From Gammaproteobacteria bacterium (GTDB taxonomy: Bacteria > Pseudomonadota > Gammaproteobacteria > Arenicellales > Poriferihabitantaceae): a stretch of 58,323 nucleotides of DNA. A program made the translations under genes and the position numbers. Positions within the stretch are counted from its first letter, which is position 1, and the number at the start of each line of letters is the position of its first letter. The DNA lies in the NCBI GenBank assembly GCA_028817405.1, contig JAPPPS010000070.1:1-58323 (forward strand), written 5' to 3'. This document shows positions 48,930-58,124 of this stretch, one piece after another. The notes under the pieces were generated by a model that was given only the letters and a program-made list of their open reading frames with translations, was not told where the DNA came from and did not search any database.

Positions 48930-49810
48930 CAGTAGTGCACCTTTTTCTCGATGTAGCGAAACTGCACGATGGTCAGAACGCCGACCAACAGCAGCAGCAC
49001 CACCGACTGCGCCGCCGACGAGCCGATGTCCTGGCCGACGAATCCGTCCGCGTAGACTTTATACACCAGCGTCGTCGTGGCTTGCTGCGGGCCGCCGGAG
49101 GTGATGGTGTGAATCACGCCGAAGGTGTCGAAGAACGCGTAGATGACATTCACCACCAGCAAAAAGAAAGTGGTCGGCGACAACAGCGGAAACACGATGG
49201 TAAAAAACCGCCGCCAAAAACGCGCGCCGTCAATCGCCGCGGCTTCGATGAGACTCTTCGGAATCGCCTGCAGGCCGGCGAGGAAGAACAGGAAGTTGTA
49301 ACTGACTTGCTTCCACGCCGACGCGGCCACCACCAGCGCCATCGCTTCGCCGGCGTTCAACACATAATTCCATCGGTAGCCGGCTTGTTCGAAATACCAA
49401 CTCACCACGCCCACGCCGGGCCGGAACATGAACATCCACACCACGCCGGCCACGGCCGGGGCGATGGCGTACGGCCAAATCAGCAGCGAGCGGTACGCGC
49501 TGTCACCGTGAATCAAACGGTCGGCGAGCACCGCCAGCCACAGCGCAAAACCCATCGAGAAAAAAGTGACCAGCGCGGAAAAAACCAGCGTGGTGCGAAA
49601 CGATTCCAAGTAATACGGGTCGGAAAACAAAAACCGAAAATTCTCCAACCCGACAAACAACGACTTCAAACCGAACGGGTCGGCGACAAACGCGGATTGA
49701 TACAAGGCCTGCGCGGCCGGGTAAAAGAAGAACACCGCAGTGACCAGCAACTGCGGCGCGAGCAGCGCGTACGGCAACAACTTGCCGGAGAATATGACTC
49801 GTTGTTTCAT
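48929..49810 (-). CDS. ugpA: sn-glycerol-3-phosphate type ABC importer permease
   Basis: The 293-residue permease has six helices, the N-terminal [20 protein letters not shown], and the EAA loop [38 protein letters not shown] near the C terminus is typical of UgpA. It forms the heterodimeric channel with UgpE. The gene begins 119 nt after ugpB, separated by a strong hairpin (49861-49894) that probably lets the binding protein be made in excess. Confidence 0.9.
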   Translation of the reverse strand: MKQRVIFSGKLLPYALLAPQLLVTAVFFFYPAAQALYQSAFVADPFGLKSLFVGLENFRFLFSDPYYLESFRTTLVFSALVTFFSMGFALWLAVLADRLIHGDSAYRSLLIWPYAIAPAVAGVVWMFMFRPGVGVVSWYFEQAGYRWNYVLNAGEAMALVVAASAWKQVSYNFLFFLAGLQAIPKSLIEAAAIDGARFWRRFFTIVFPLLSPTTFFLLVVNVIYAFFDTFGVIHTITSGGPQQATTTLVYKVYADGFVGQDIGSSAAQSVVLLLLVGVLTIVQFRYIEKKVHY

Positions 49811-49860
49811 CGCGCGCGCCGCGGCCGGGTCGCAACCATCATGAACATCACAAACACGAA

Positions 49861-49894
49861 CGCCCGCCGCTTCGTTGAACGATGGCGGCGGGCG
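49861..49894 (-). other. intra-operon hairpin between ugpB and ugpA
   Basis: CGCCCGCCGC (49861-49870) pairs perfectly with GCGGCGGGCG (49885-49894). Only a loose T-containing tail follows on the minus strand. The position after the binding-protein gene and before the permeases fits a partial terminator or a 3'-end stabiliser, as found in other ABC importer operons. Confidence 0.65.
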
Positions 49895-49929
49895 TCGCGG
49901 GGCCGTTGAACAGTGTTAACGGTGCGCGG

Positions 49930-51261
49930 TTAACGGTTCGCGGACTCAAAGCGGCGCAGCAAGTTGTTGCCGCGTTTGACCGCGTTGTCGAGCGCCGCTT
50001 GCGCGGTTTTGTCGCCGGACCAAACCGCCTCCAGTTCCTCGTCAATCAGCGCGCGAATCTGGTCGAAGTTGCCGAGTCGCAGGCCTTTGGAGTTGCCGGA
50101 CGGCGCTTTGCCGGTCATCTGAATGATGGCGATGTCGGTGCCGGGGTTTTTGTCGTAAAACCCTTCGCGCTTGGTCTGGTCGTAGGCGGCCAAGGTGATG
50201 GGCAGGTAGCCGGTGTCTTGATGCCACTTCGCCTGCACCGGCGCGGTCGAGAGGAAACTCATGAACTCGCCGACGCCGCGGTATTCATCCGCCGAGTGGC
50301 CGCTCATCACCCACAACGACGAGCCGCCGATGATGGTGTTGCGCGGCGCGCCGGCGACCGAGGCCCAATACGGCAACGGCCGAATCGCAAAATCAAACTG
50401 CGCTTCCTTTTTCACGCCCGCATAACCGGCCGACGACTCGGTGAAGAACGCGCATTCGCCGGCGCGGAAGTTGGCGCCGCCTTCGTTGCGCCGCCCGGCG
50501 TAGATGAACTTGCCTTCGCGCGCCCACCGGCCCATGGCGTCGATGTGCGCGACTTGCGCCGGCCCGTTGAACGCCAAGCGCGTGTTCAGCCCGGTGAAAC
50601 CGTTTTGCTCGGTGGCGAACGGCACATTATGCCAAGCCGAGAAGTTTTCCAGGTGCACCCAACTCTGCCACGCGGTGGTCAGCGGGCATTGATGGCCGGC
50701 CGCTTTCAAGCGGTCCAGCACCGCGCCGAATTTTTCCCAAGTCGACAAGTCAATCGCCGGGTCGATGCCGGCGTCGCGCAACGCGTCTTCGTTCACATAC
50801 AGCACCGGCGTCGACGAGTTATACGGCAGCGACAGCATCTCGCCGGCCGGCGTGGTGTAGTAGCCCTTGACCGGCGCGAGATACGCGTCCGGGTCGAAGC
50901 GTGCGCCGCTGTTTGCCATGATTTGATGCACCGGCTCAACCGCGCCTTTGGCCGCCATCATGGTCGCGGTGCCGACTTCAAACACCATCAAGATATGCGG
51001 CTGCTCGCCGGCGCGAAACGCGGCGATGCCGGCGTTCAGGGTCTCCGAGTAGTTGCCCTTGTTGGAGCCGACCACGACATAGTCGGATTGCGAGCGGTTG
51101 AAGTTCTCGACTTGCTCCGCCAACAGGTCGCCGAGGCGGCCGGTGAAAGCATGCCACCAGTGAATCTCGGTGGCGGCCATGGCGGCGTTGGCGGCGGTCA
51201 AAGCGGCGAACAGCGATGCGCCGACGATGAAAGATTTCAGTGCGGTTTTCAGCGGTTTCAT
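49930..51261 (-). CDS. ugpB: sn-glycerol-3-phosphate type periplasmic binding protein
   Basis: The 443-residue protein starts with a signal peptide (MKPLKTALKSFIVGASLF, cleavage near AMAAT) and the mature N terminus ATEIHWWHAFTGRLGDLL typical of UgpB. SLPYNSSTPVLYVNEDALRD and GFTGLNTRLAFNG also match. It binds the phosphodiester or glycerol phosphate ligand and presents it to UgpAE. The longer frame to 51417 is Arg/His-rich and runs through the promoter, so the ATG at 51261 behind GAGGT is preferred. Confidence 0.92.
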   Translation of the reverse strand: MKPLKTALKSFIVGASLFAALTAANAAMAATEIHWWHAFTGRLGDLLAEQVENFNRSQSDYVVVGSNKGNYSETLNAGIAAFRAGEQPHILMVFEVGTATMMAAKGAVEPVHQIMANSGARFDPDAYLAPVKGYYTTPAGEMLSLPYNSSTPVLYVNEDALRDAGIDPAIDLSTWEKFGAVLDRLKAAGHQCPLTTAWQSWVHLENFSAWHNVPFATEQNGFTGLNTRLAFNGPAQVAHIDAMGRWAREGKFIYAGRRNEGGANFRAGECAFFTESSAGYAGVKKEAQFDFAIRPLPYWASVAGAPRNTIIGGSSLWVMSGHSADEYRGVGEFMSFLSTAPVQAKWHQDTGYLPITLAAYDQTKREGFYDKNPGTDIAIIQMTGKAPSGNSKGLRLGNFDQIRALIDEELEAVWSGDKTAQAALDNAVKRGNNLLRRFESANR

Positions 51262-51297
51262 TGGGTGACCTCGCGTTGGATGGTTGGTGATTTCGGC

Positions 51298-51325
51298 ATG
51301 ATAACAGATTCGATTGAACTGTCGA
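51298..51325 (-). promoter_or_regulatory. probable promoter for the ugpBAEC operon
   Basis: Read on the minus strand: TCGACA (51325-51320), a 16-nt spacer and TATCAT (51303-51298), about 37 nt before the ugpB ATG. No Pho box was recognised in the immediate upstream sequence, which includes a GACGGT tract (51325-51352). Confidence 0.5.
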
Positions 51326-51391
51326 CGGTGCTGGCGACGGTGTTGGCGACGGTGATTCGGCGCGCGGGAATTGTGCGATGGACGCCGCGCA

Positions 51392-51420
51392 TTGACCGCG
51401 ACCGCGGAGTGAGGCATAAT
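51392..51420 (+). promoter_or_regulatory. promoter for tRNA-Lys
   Basis: TTGACC (51392-51397), a 17-nt spacer and CATAAT (51415-51420), so transcription begins near 51427, about 14 nt before the tRNA. Confidence 0.7.
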
Positions 51421-51440
51421 CGCCGCCCGATTGCGGCCGC

Positions 51441-51516
51441 GGGGCGTTAGCTCAGTTGGTAGAGCATCTGACTTTTAATCAGGTGGTCGCAGGTTCGAAT
51501 CCTGCACGCCCCACCA
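51441..51516 (+). tRNA. tRNA-Lys (anticodon UUU)
   Basis: A 76-nt tRNA with an encoded CCA end. The acceptor stem GGGGCGT (51441-51447) pairs with ACGCCCC (51506-51512). The anticodon loop CTTTTAA carries TTT, and the T loop contains GTTCGAATC. All stems pair well. Confidence 0.97.
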
Positions 51517-51519
51517 CGC

Positions 51520-51620
51520 ACCGCCGCCCTTCCCCGACATTCCCCGGCATTTCCCGGTATTTCCCGGCATGGCGCGCGGAAATTTCCCCGCGCCGCCGCC
51601 CTTCCCCGATATTCCCCGGC
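51520..51620. repeat. short C-rich direct repeats after the tRNA
   Basis: CCGCCGCCCTTCCCCGA occurs at about 51523 and again at about 51590, each followed by ATTCCCCGG. Between them lie several TTCCCGGYAT units. No terminator-like stem with a T-run follows the tRNA directly. Confidence 0.55.
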
Positions 51621-51633
51621 CACCGCGCCACCG

Positions 51634-52620
51634 TCACGCCAACTCCATCTCCGCGGTCATTGCCAATCGGCCGCGGGCGTCGGCGGCTTGGAGTTGCAGG
51701 CCGCCGCCTTGTTGGCGCGCCGAGAGGGTGACCGGCGCGCCGGCGTAGAGCGGGCGCAGCGCGCGGTAGGCGAAGCGCCGCGGCAACGCGCCGCTGTGCT
51801 GCGCCGCCAGGCCCGCGAGGAAAGTGGCGGTCAGCGCGCCGTGCACCACCGGGCCGGGAAAGCCCTCGACCTGGCGGCAGTAGTCGGCGTCGTAGTGGAT
51901 GCGGTGGCTGTTGAAGGTGAGCGCGGAGTAGCGAAACAGCATGACCGGCGTGGGCGTGATGCGCGCGACGGTGTCGGCGGAGTCGATGATGCCGGTGGTG
52001 GTGTCGACGGTCGGCGACGGTGATGCGGGCGCGACCGGCGGCGAATCCTCCCCGCCCGGCGCGCCCGGGGCGGGGTCCTCGCGGTAAACGATGTCGTGTT
52101 GCTCGGTCATTTTCAGCCTCGAGCCGCTGAAGAATTGGTGGCGGACGGTGACGAAGCAGAGTTCGCCGCTGCGCCCGGTTTTGCGCGCGATGTCGGCCAC
52201 GGTGGAGACGCGGCGCAACTCCTCGCCGATGCAAATTGGCGCGGCGAATTCCAGCCGGCCGCCGGCCCACATCCGCCGCGGCAGCGCCACCGGCGGCAAA
52301 AAATCGCCGCGCAGCGGATGCCCGTCGCGGCCGAGTGCGCGGCCCGGCGCGGCCTCGAGGAAGAAAATCCAGTGCCACGCGCACGGCAGCGGCGCGCCGA
52401 TGCGCAGGTCGTCAAACCACGGCTGGTCGAGGGTGGCGCGCAAAAATTCCACCGGCTGCGCGCCGATGGTGTCATCTCTTTCGCGCCGGCGGCCGCGCCA
52501 GCGGTTCAGAATGTCGAGGTCGAGAGTCGGCGCGACCGCGGCCGCGTCACCGTCACTGTTACCGTCACCGTCACTCATCGCCGCCCCCGCCCGCGCCTCG
52601 CTCATCCACCCGCGCCTCAT
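51634..52620 (-). CDS. MaoC-like acyl-CoA hydratase/dehydratase (mesaconyl-C4-CoA hydratase or HTD2 type)
   Basis: The 328-residue protein has two hot-dog halves. The C-terminal one shows RYSALTFNSHRIHYDADYCR (catalytic Asp/His positions of MaoC) and GPVVHGALTATFL; the N-terminal half is FAS1-type (WHWIFFLEAAPGRALGRDGH). This layout matches HTD2-like dehydratases and mesaconyl-C4-CoA hydratases. A Gly/Asp stretch near residue 18 and a Pro/Ser insert near 190 derive from simple sequence. The ATG at 52620 overlaps the SDR stop by 4 nt. The substrate, a hydroxyacyl-CoA, is not identified. Confidence 0.82.
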   Translation of the reverse strand: MRRGWMSEARAGAAMSDGDGNSDGDAAAVAPTLDLDILNRWRGRRRERDDTIGAQPVEFLRATLDQPWFDDLRIGAPLPCAWHWIFFLEAAPGRALGRDGHPLRGDFLPPVALPRRMWAGGRLEFAAPICIGEELRRVSTVADIARKTGRSGELCFVTVRHQFFSGSRLKMTEQHDIVYREDPAPGAPGGEDSPPVAPASPSPTVDTTTGIIDSADTVARITPTPVMLFRYSALTFNSHRIHYDADYCRQVEGFPGPVVHGALTATFLAGLAAQHSGALPRRFAYRALRPLYAGAPVTLSARQQGGGLQLQAADARGRLAMTAEMELA

Positions 52621-53405
52621 TCTTTCACCGGCACCACATAGTTCAATCCCAGCCGTCCGCCGTCCGGGTAGACGGTCTGGCCGGTCATATAACTCGCGTA
52701 GTCGCCGGCCAGAAACACCGCGACTTTCGCCACTTCGTCCGGTTCGCCGGGCCGCTGCATCGGCGTGCGCGACAGCACCTCGCGCAACTTTTGCGGGTTG
52801 TCGGCGATGGCGTGGAACATCTCGGTGTTGATGGAGCCGGGCCCGATGGCGTTGACGCGCACGCCCTCGGCCGCGAGGCGCAGCGCCAGGCATTTCGTCC
52901 ATTGATTCACGCCGCCCTTGGCGACCACGTACGGCGCGATGCCGGGAATCGCCACCACCGCGTTGATGGATGACATGTTGATGATGACGCCCTTGCCGCC
53001 GTCGGCGTCCGGTTGTTGCGTGACCATCCGTTTGGCGGCGCGCTGGCCGGTGAGAAACACGCCGCGCAAGTTGACCGCGAGGACACGGTCAAAATCTTCC
53101 ACCGCGAGGTCGAGAATGTCAGCCGAATGCACGATGCCGGCGTTGGCGATGACGGTGTCGATGCGGCCGAAATGGCTTGCCGCAAAATCGATTAACGCTT
53201 GCACCGCATCCGCATCGGTCACATCGCAGTCGCGGTAGACGGCGTCGCCGCCGGCGGCGCGGAGTTGCTCTGCGGCCGATTCGCCGGCCGCGGAGTCGAT
53301 GTCGGACAGCAACACCGCCGCGCCCTCTTGGATGAATCGCTGCGCGCATGCCAGGCCGATGCCGCGCGCGGCCCCGGTGATGACCGCGGTTTTACCTTTC
53401 AGCAT
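52617..53405 (-). CDS. short-chain dehydrogenase/reductase
   Basis: The 262-residue enzyme has the SDR cofactor motif TGAARGIG (about 10-17), the NAG segment IANAGIV, the catalytic Ser in NMSSIN, and YVVAKGG with the Tyr and Lys at normal spacing. NAIGPGSINTEMF and the C-terminal SYMTGQTVYPDGG also fit classical SDRs. Asp after the second beta strand (LLSDID) suggests NAD preference. It lies in an operon with a TPP enzyme 10 nt upstream and a MaoC hydratase overlapping downstream. The physiological substrate is unknown. Confidence 0.92.
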   Translation of the reverse strand: MLKGKTAVITGAARGIGLACAQRFIQEGAAVLLSDIDSAAGESAAEQLRAAGGDAVYRDCDVTDADAVQALIDFAASHFGRIDTVIANAGIVHSADILDLAVEDFDRVLAVNLRGVFLTGQRAAKRMVTQQPDADGGKGVIINMSSINAVVAIPGIAPYVVAKGGVNQWTKCLALRLAAEGVRVNAIGPGSINTEMFHAIADNPQKLREVLSRTPMQRPGEPDEVAKVAVFLAGDYASYMTGQTVYPDGGRLGLNYVVPVKE

Positions 53406-53415
53406 GGTGGTTTCC

Positions 53416-55101
53416 TCATGATGAGTCGGATGAATAGTCGGCGCCGGAATCTTGCACCGGCAGTTCGATGAGCGCGGGCCGGCCGGCGGCCAACGCTTGC
53501 TCGAAGGCCGGCGCAAAATCTTCGGTGCGAGTGACGCGCGCGCCGAATGCGCCGTACGATTTTGCCAACTTAACGAAGTCGGGGTTGATTAAATCGGTCG
53601 CGAACGGCCGGCCGGGGTAACGGCGTTCTTGATGCATGCGGATGGTGCCGTATGAATGGTTGTTGATGACGATAAACACGATGCTCAAGTTGTAGCGCAC
53701 CGCGGTCGCGAGTTCTTGGCCGTTCATTAAAAAACAACCGTCGCCGGAGAACGACACCACGATGCACTCGGGCCGCGCCAACTTGCCGGCGACGGCCGCG
53801 GGAACGCCGTAGCCCATCGAGCCGTTGGTGCATGCCAACTGCGTGCGCGGCCGCCGAAATTGATAGTTGCGCTGCGCCCAGATGGTGTAGTTGCCGGCGC
53901 CGGTGGCGATGATGCTGTCCGGCGGCAGGCGTGTGCGCAAAAATTCCATCACGCGGTCGAGACGCACCGCTTCGCCGGTGTGGCGCGGTTGATTCATAAA
54001 CGCCAAATATGATTCGTGCGCGCGTTGGATTCGTTTGATGCGCGCAGCGCGGACCGCGGCCGCCGGCGCGTCGATGGGTTGCGCCGCGCGCAAGAAAGTT
54101 TCCGCATCGCGTTGGATAAACAACGCGGCGCGGAACACCGAATTCAATTCTTTCTTATCGCCCGGAAACACATGCACGAGTTGGCGCGCGCCGCTCGCGT
54201 CGAAGTCCGGCACATCAAACAAGGTATAACCGCAAGTGGTGATTTCGCCAAGCCGCGCCGCCAACGCAATCACCAAGTCCGCGTCTTGCGCCAACTCGAA
54301 CAGCGCGGGATTGGGGCGGATGCCGAGTTCGCCGACGAAGTGCGCGCGACTGTTGTCAACCATGTCTTGGCGGCGAAACGCGCATGCCACCGGCATCGCA
54401 TGCTTGTCGGCGAATTCGCTTAACAAACGGTTTGTTTCCGGCGTCCATGCCGCGCCGCCGGCGATGACCAGCGGGCGTTTGGCATCGCGCAGCATACCGG
54501 CGAAGCGGTTAATGAGGTCGGCTTTCGGCGACCGCGGCGCACCGGCCGGCGACAACGCCCCGGGCGGAAAATCTTCGACCATCGATTCTTCGCTCAGCAC
54601 ATCTTCCGGCAACTCCACCACCACCGGGCCCGGCCGGCCGGCGGTTGCGATGGCCCAAGCCGCGCACACCGCTCCCGGCATGTCGGCTGCGCTATCGACG
54701 CGAATCACATGCTTGGCGACGCCGGCATAAACGCGCGTGTAGTCGAGTTCTTGAAACGCTTCACGGCCGCGCTCGGCGCGCGGGATTTGCCCGATGAACA
54801 GCAGCAGCGGCGTGGAGTCCTGATACGCGGTATGCACGCCAAGCATGGCGTTGGCCGCGCCCGGGCCGCGCGAGACGAAGCACACGCCGGGCCGGCCGCT
54901 CAACTTGGCGTCGGCGTCGGCCATATACGCGGCGCCGCCCTCCTGCCGGCAGACGATGGTGTCGATGCGCGCGCGCTCGTCGCGCAACGCGTCCAGCACC
55001 GGCAAATAACTCTCGCCTGGCACGCAGAACACGCGCTCGACGCCGCCCGCGAGCAGGGAGTCGACCAAGATTCTGCCGCCGCTGCGTTTGGGTTTGTACA
55101 T
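53416..55101 (-). CDS. thiamine pyrophosphate-dependent enzyme, acetolactate synthase-like
   Basis: The 561-residue protein has the three domains of the acetolactate synthase superfamily: the N-terminal catalytic Glu in VCRQEGGAAYMADA, a central Rossmann-like domain (VIAGGAAWTPETNRLLSE), and the TPP motif GDGCFLMNGQELATAVRYN, closed by NN. No regulatory ilvN-like gene is adjacent, and the FAD-contact region is not clearly conserved, so it may be a catabolic decarboxylase, ligase or lyase rather than true acetolactate synthase. The ATG at 55101 follows no strong ribosome-binding site; a longer frame to 55341 overlaps the sufS promoter region. The operon continues with SDR and MaoC genes. Confidence 0.85.
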   Translation of the reverse strand: MYKPKRSGGRILVDSLLAGGVERVFCVPGESYLPVLDALRDERARIDTIVCRQEGGAAYMADADAKLSGRPGVCFVSRGPGAANAMLGVHTAYQDSTPLLLFIGQIPRAERGREAFQELDYTRVYAGVAKHVIRVDSAADMPGAVCAAWAIATAGRPGPVVVELPEDVLSEESMVEDFPPGALSPAGAPRSPKADLINRFAGMLRDAKRPLVIAGGAAWTPETNRLLSEFADKHAMPVACAFRRQDMVDNSRAHFVGELGIRPNPALFELAQDADLVIALAARLGEITTCGYTLFDVPDFDASGARQLVHVFPGDKKELNSVFRAALFIQRDAETFLRAAQPIDAPAAAVRAARIKRIQRAHESYLAFMNQPRHTGEAVRLDRVMEFLRTRLPPDSIIATGAGNYTIWAQRNYQFRRPRTQLACTNGSMGYGVPAAVAGKLARPECIVVSFSGDGCFLMNGQELATAVRYNLSIVFIVINNHSYGTIRMHQERRYPGRPFATDLINPDFVKLAKSYGAFGARVTRTEDFAPAFEQALAAGRPALIELPVQDSGADYSSDSS

Positions 55102-55247
55102 GGGTTGGCGCGGGGTTGGCGGTGGTTGCGGGAGTTGGGAATGGTGGCGCTGGCCGGCGGGTTCGCGGCCTCGGACTGCGGGAAATGATAGCGCAAAAGG
55201 CGGCGTTTGCGTTACACTTCGATAGGCGCGCCGCCCTTCCCCACCCG

Positions 55248-56561
55248 ATGAGTCAACCGATGCCACCAGTCGCCCAACCGTCACCGTCGTCACCGCCGCC
55301 GTCACCGTCGTCACCGTCGCCGTCGCCACCGTCTCCATCATCGCCGTTTGATGTCGACACCGTGCGCGCGCAGTTTCCGCTGTTGTCGCGGCGCGTTCAT
55401 GCGCAGCCGCTGGTTTATCTCGACAACGGCGCGACCGCGCAGAAACCGCAACGCGTCATCGACGCGATTGAGAGTTACTACCGCGAACGCAACGCCAACA
55501 TTCACCGCGGCGCGCATCATTTAAGTCAGGAAGCCACCACCGCGTACGAAGCGGCGCGCGAGACCGTGCGCGCGCATTTGAACGCCGCGCATGCGCATGA
55601 AATGTTGTTCACCAGCGGCACCACCGCGGCCATCAACACCGTGGCGTCGGCCTGGGGCGGCGCAAACCTGAACGCCGGCGATGAAGTCATCGTCTCGACC
55701 ATGGAACATCATTCCAACATCGTGCCGTGGCAGTTGGTCGCCGAGCAGCGCGGCGCAAGCGTGAAAGAGTTGCGCATCAGCCGCGGCGGCGAACTGCGCA
55801 TGGAGGAATTGGATGCGATGTTATCCGAGCGCGTGAAGATGGTCGCGCTCACGCATGTGTCGAATGTATTGGGCACGGTCAACCCGGCGCGCGACATCAT
55901 TGAACGCGCGCATGCGCATGGCGCGTTGGTGTTGCTGGACGGCGCGCAAGCGGCGCCGCACTTGCGCATCGATGTGCGCGCGTTGGATGTCGATTTCTAC
56001 GCTTTCTCCGGGCATAAAGTGTTCGGGCCCACCGGTGTCGGCGTTCTCTACGGCAAGGAAAAGTTGTTGGACGCGATGCCGCCCTACCAAGGCGGCGGCG
56101 AGATGATTGAACGCGTGACTTTCGCGCGCACCACTTTCGCCGCGTTGCCGCATAAGTTTGAGGCCGGCACGCCGAACATCGTCGGCGGCATCGGCTTGGG
56201 GGTCGCGCTTGACTGGCTGGCGCAACTCGACGCCGAAGCGTTGGCTGCGCACGAGAAAGATTTGCTCGACTACGCCACCGCAAAGTTGAACGCCATCGAC
56301 GGCGTGACCATCTTCGGCGAGGCCGCGCATAAAGCCTGCGTGCTGTCGTTTTTGTTGGCGGGGACGCATCCGTTTGATGTCGGCGCGATTCTCGACCAGT
56401 TGGGCATCGCGGTGCGCACCGGCCACCACTGCGCGCAACCGTTGATGGAGTTTTACGACACGCCGGGCATGGTGCGCGCTTCGTTTGCGTTGTATAACAA
56501 CCGCGCCGATGTCGATGCGTTAGTCGCGGGCGTTGAGCGCGCGGCGTCGATGTTGGTTTGA
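55248..56561 (+). CDS. sufS: cysteine desulfurase, SufS type
   Basis: The 437-residue PLP enzyme removes sulfur from cysteine for iron-sulfur cluster assembly. It shows VYLDNGATAQKP, RGAHHLS, the PLP Lys257 in SGHKVFGP and the catalytic Cys395 in RTGHHCAQP, all typical of group II (SufS/CsdA) enzymes. An N-terminal extension of about 33 Ser and Pro residues, coded by CACCGTCG-type simple sequence, is unlike other SufS proteins and is probably disordered. sufE follows 31 nt downstream. The other suf genes are not in the window. Confidence 0.93.
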   Translation: MSQPMPPVAQPSPSSPPPSPSSPSPSPPSPSSPFDVDTVRAQFPLLSRRVHAQPLVYLDNGATAQKPQRVIDAIESYYRERNANIHRGAHHLSQEATTAYEAARETVRAHLNAAHAHEMLFTSGTTAAINTVASAWGGANLNAGDEVIVSTMEHHSNIVPWQLVAEQRGASVKELRISRGGELRMEELDAMLSERVKMVALTHVSNVLGTVNPARDIIERAHAHGALVLLDGAQAAPHLRIDVRALDVDFYAFSGHKVFGPTGVGVLYGKEKLLDAMPPYQGGGEMIERVTFARTTFAALPHKFEAGTPNIVGGIGLGVALDWLAQLDAEALAAHEKDLLDYATAKLNAIDGVTIFGEAAHKACVLSFLLAGTHPFDVGAILDQLGIAVRTGHHCAQPLMEFYDTPGMVRASFALYNNRADVDALVAGVERAASMLV

Positions 56562-56592
56562 TGTTTTTCTTGATTGCAATTGCATCGCGCGC

Positions 56593-57012
56593 ATGAACAT
56601 CGACCAAATTCAAGATTCCATCATAGAGGAGTTCGAACTCTTCGAGCAGTGGTTCGACAAATACGAGTATCTTATCGACCTCGGCAAAAACCTGCCGGTC
56701 ATCGACGACGCGTATAAGACCGACGACAATTTAATCCGCGGCTGTCAGAGTCGTGTGTGGTTGCATGCCGAGATGAACAACGGCACGGTGCAATTCACCG
56801 CCGACAGCGACGCGGTCATCACGCGCGGCATCATCGCGTTGTTGATTCGCGTGCTGGCGGGGCAGAAGCCCGGCGACATCGCCAACGCGCAACTGTATTT
56901 CATCGACGCCATCGGTTTGCGCGAGCATTTGTCATCGACGCGCGCCAACGGATTGGTGAGTATGGTCAACACATTGCAATCCATCGGCCGGGATTTCAGC
57001 CGCGCGCATTAG
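56593..57012 (+). CDS. sufE: SufE-type sulfur acceptor
   Basis: The 139-residue protein accepts persulfide sulfur from SufS through Cys51, found here in NLIRGCQSRVWL, the exact family motif. YEYLIDLGKNLP near the N terminus and the C-terminal LREHLSSTRANGL also match. The ATG at 56593 gives the usual length. Its last 17 nt overlap the convergent transporter gene. Confidence 0.93.
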   Translation: MNIDQIQDSIIEEFELFEQWFDKYEYLIDLGKNLPVIDDAYKTDDNLIRGCQSRVWLHAEMNNGTVQFTADSDAVITRGIIALLIRVLAGQKPGDIANAQLYFIDAIGLREHLSSTRANGLVSMVNTLQSIGRDFSRAH

Positions 57013-58039
57013 TTGCGGCGCGCGACGGTGGCCGCGACTGTGGCGACTGTGGCGACCGTGACGACCGTGGCGACGGCGAATCCGACGATGACGGCGACGG
57101 GGAATTCGGCGACGGTAAATCCGACCGCGGCGTCGGCCGAGACGACATCCGCACAAATTCGGTCAACCCGGCCGAGATAATCAGCGCCGCGCCGGCGAAC
57201 TCGCGCAAGGTGAACGGTTCATCGGTGAAGACGGCCGCGGTGACGATGCCGATGGCGACTTCTAACATCAGCAAAATCGCCACCCGGCCCGGCTCGATGC
57301 GCGCGCCGCCGTAGAAAGTCAGCCACACCACCGGCAAGTTCCACACCAGCGCGAAGCCGGCCAGCCACAGCCATAATTGCGGCGAGAAGGCGGCATCGAG
57401 GCCGGTCGCGGACCACTGCCGGCCGCCGGGAATCGCGGTCAGCGCGATGAACAGGAGGAACAAAAACACGAACTGCAGCGCGACTTTGTCGGCCACCGGA
57501 TGCGCCCGCGCGCGCCGCGTATAGACCATCGCCAAACCCCACGCGAAGCCGGACGCCAAGCCCAGCCACTCGCCGACATCGCGCGGCAATGGGCTGGCGT
57601 TGTCGACTTCTAAAATCACCAGCAACCCCGACAATCCGAACACCAGCGTCAGCACCCGGCGCGGCGTAATCGGTTCGCCCAACATCAGCCGCGCCAGCAG
57701 CGTGCTCCACACCGGCGTGAGATAGAACAGGAGAATCACCCGCGCCACATGCCCGCGCAGCATGCCTTCGGCGTACAACGCCAGCGCGCAGGCGAAGAAA
57801 AACGCGCTCAATAACAGCGGCAACCCGGCGCGCGCGATACGCCGGCGGCGAATGATGAGTACCGGCAGCATCACCAGCAGCGGAATGAGAAGTCCGCCGC
57901 CGGTCGACCAAATCGTGCCGAACCCCAACGCGTCGAGTTTGCGCAATGGAATCCACCAAGTGCCCCACAACACCGTCGACGCCAGAATGGCGAGCGTGGG
58001 CAAGGCGGTGGATGGCGTTTGCGGATTGGGCGTTTTCAT
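56996..58039 (-). CDS. EamA/DMT family transporter
   Basis: The 347-residue protein has ten predicted membrane helices in two EamA halves, starting with ASTVLWGTWWIPLRKLDALG. LLFYLTPVWSTLLARLMLGE and LLMLEVAIGIVTAAVFTDEP are the typical ends of each half. Such proteins export small metabolites. After about residue 300 the protein has a non-membrane tail rich in Ser, Pro and Arg, encoded by a GACGGT-type tract (57023-57120), which is probably an accidental extension. It converges on sufE with a 17-nt overlap. Confidence 0.88.
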   Translation of the reverse strand: MKTPNPQTPSTALPTLAILASTVLWGTWWIPLRKLDALGFGTIWSTGGGLLIPLLVMLPVLIIRRRRIARAGLPLLLSAFFFACALALYAEGMLRGHVARVILLFYLTPVWSTLLARLMLGEPITPRRVLTLVFGLSGLLVILEVDNASPLPRDVGEWLGLASGFAWGLAMVYTRRARAHPVADKVALQFVFLFLLFIALTAIPGGRQWSATGLDAAFSPQLWLWLAGFALVWNLPVVWLTFYGGARIEPGRVAILLMLEVAIGIVTAAVFTDEPFTLREFAGAALIISAGLTEFVRMSSRPTPRSDLPSPNSPSPSSSDSPSPRSSRSPQSPQSRPPSRAATNARG

Positions 58040-58124
58040 CGTCGGGGTTTTTGTTGTTAGGTTGCCGGCAATTGTTTGTCCGTTGTTTGATTATATCTTA
58101 GCCGTCATGTCTATGGTCCCCCCG

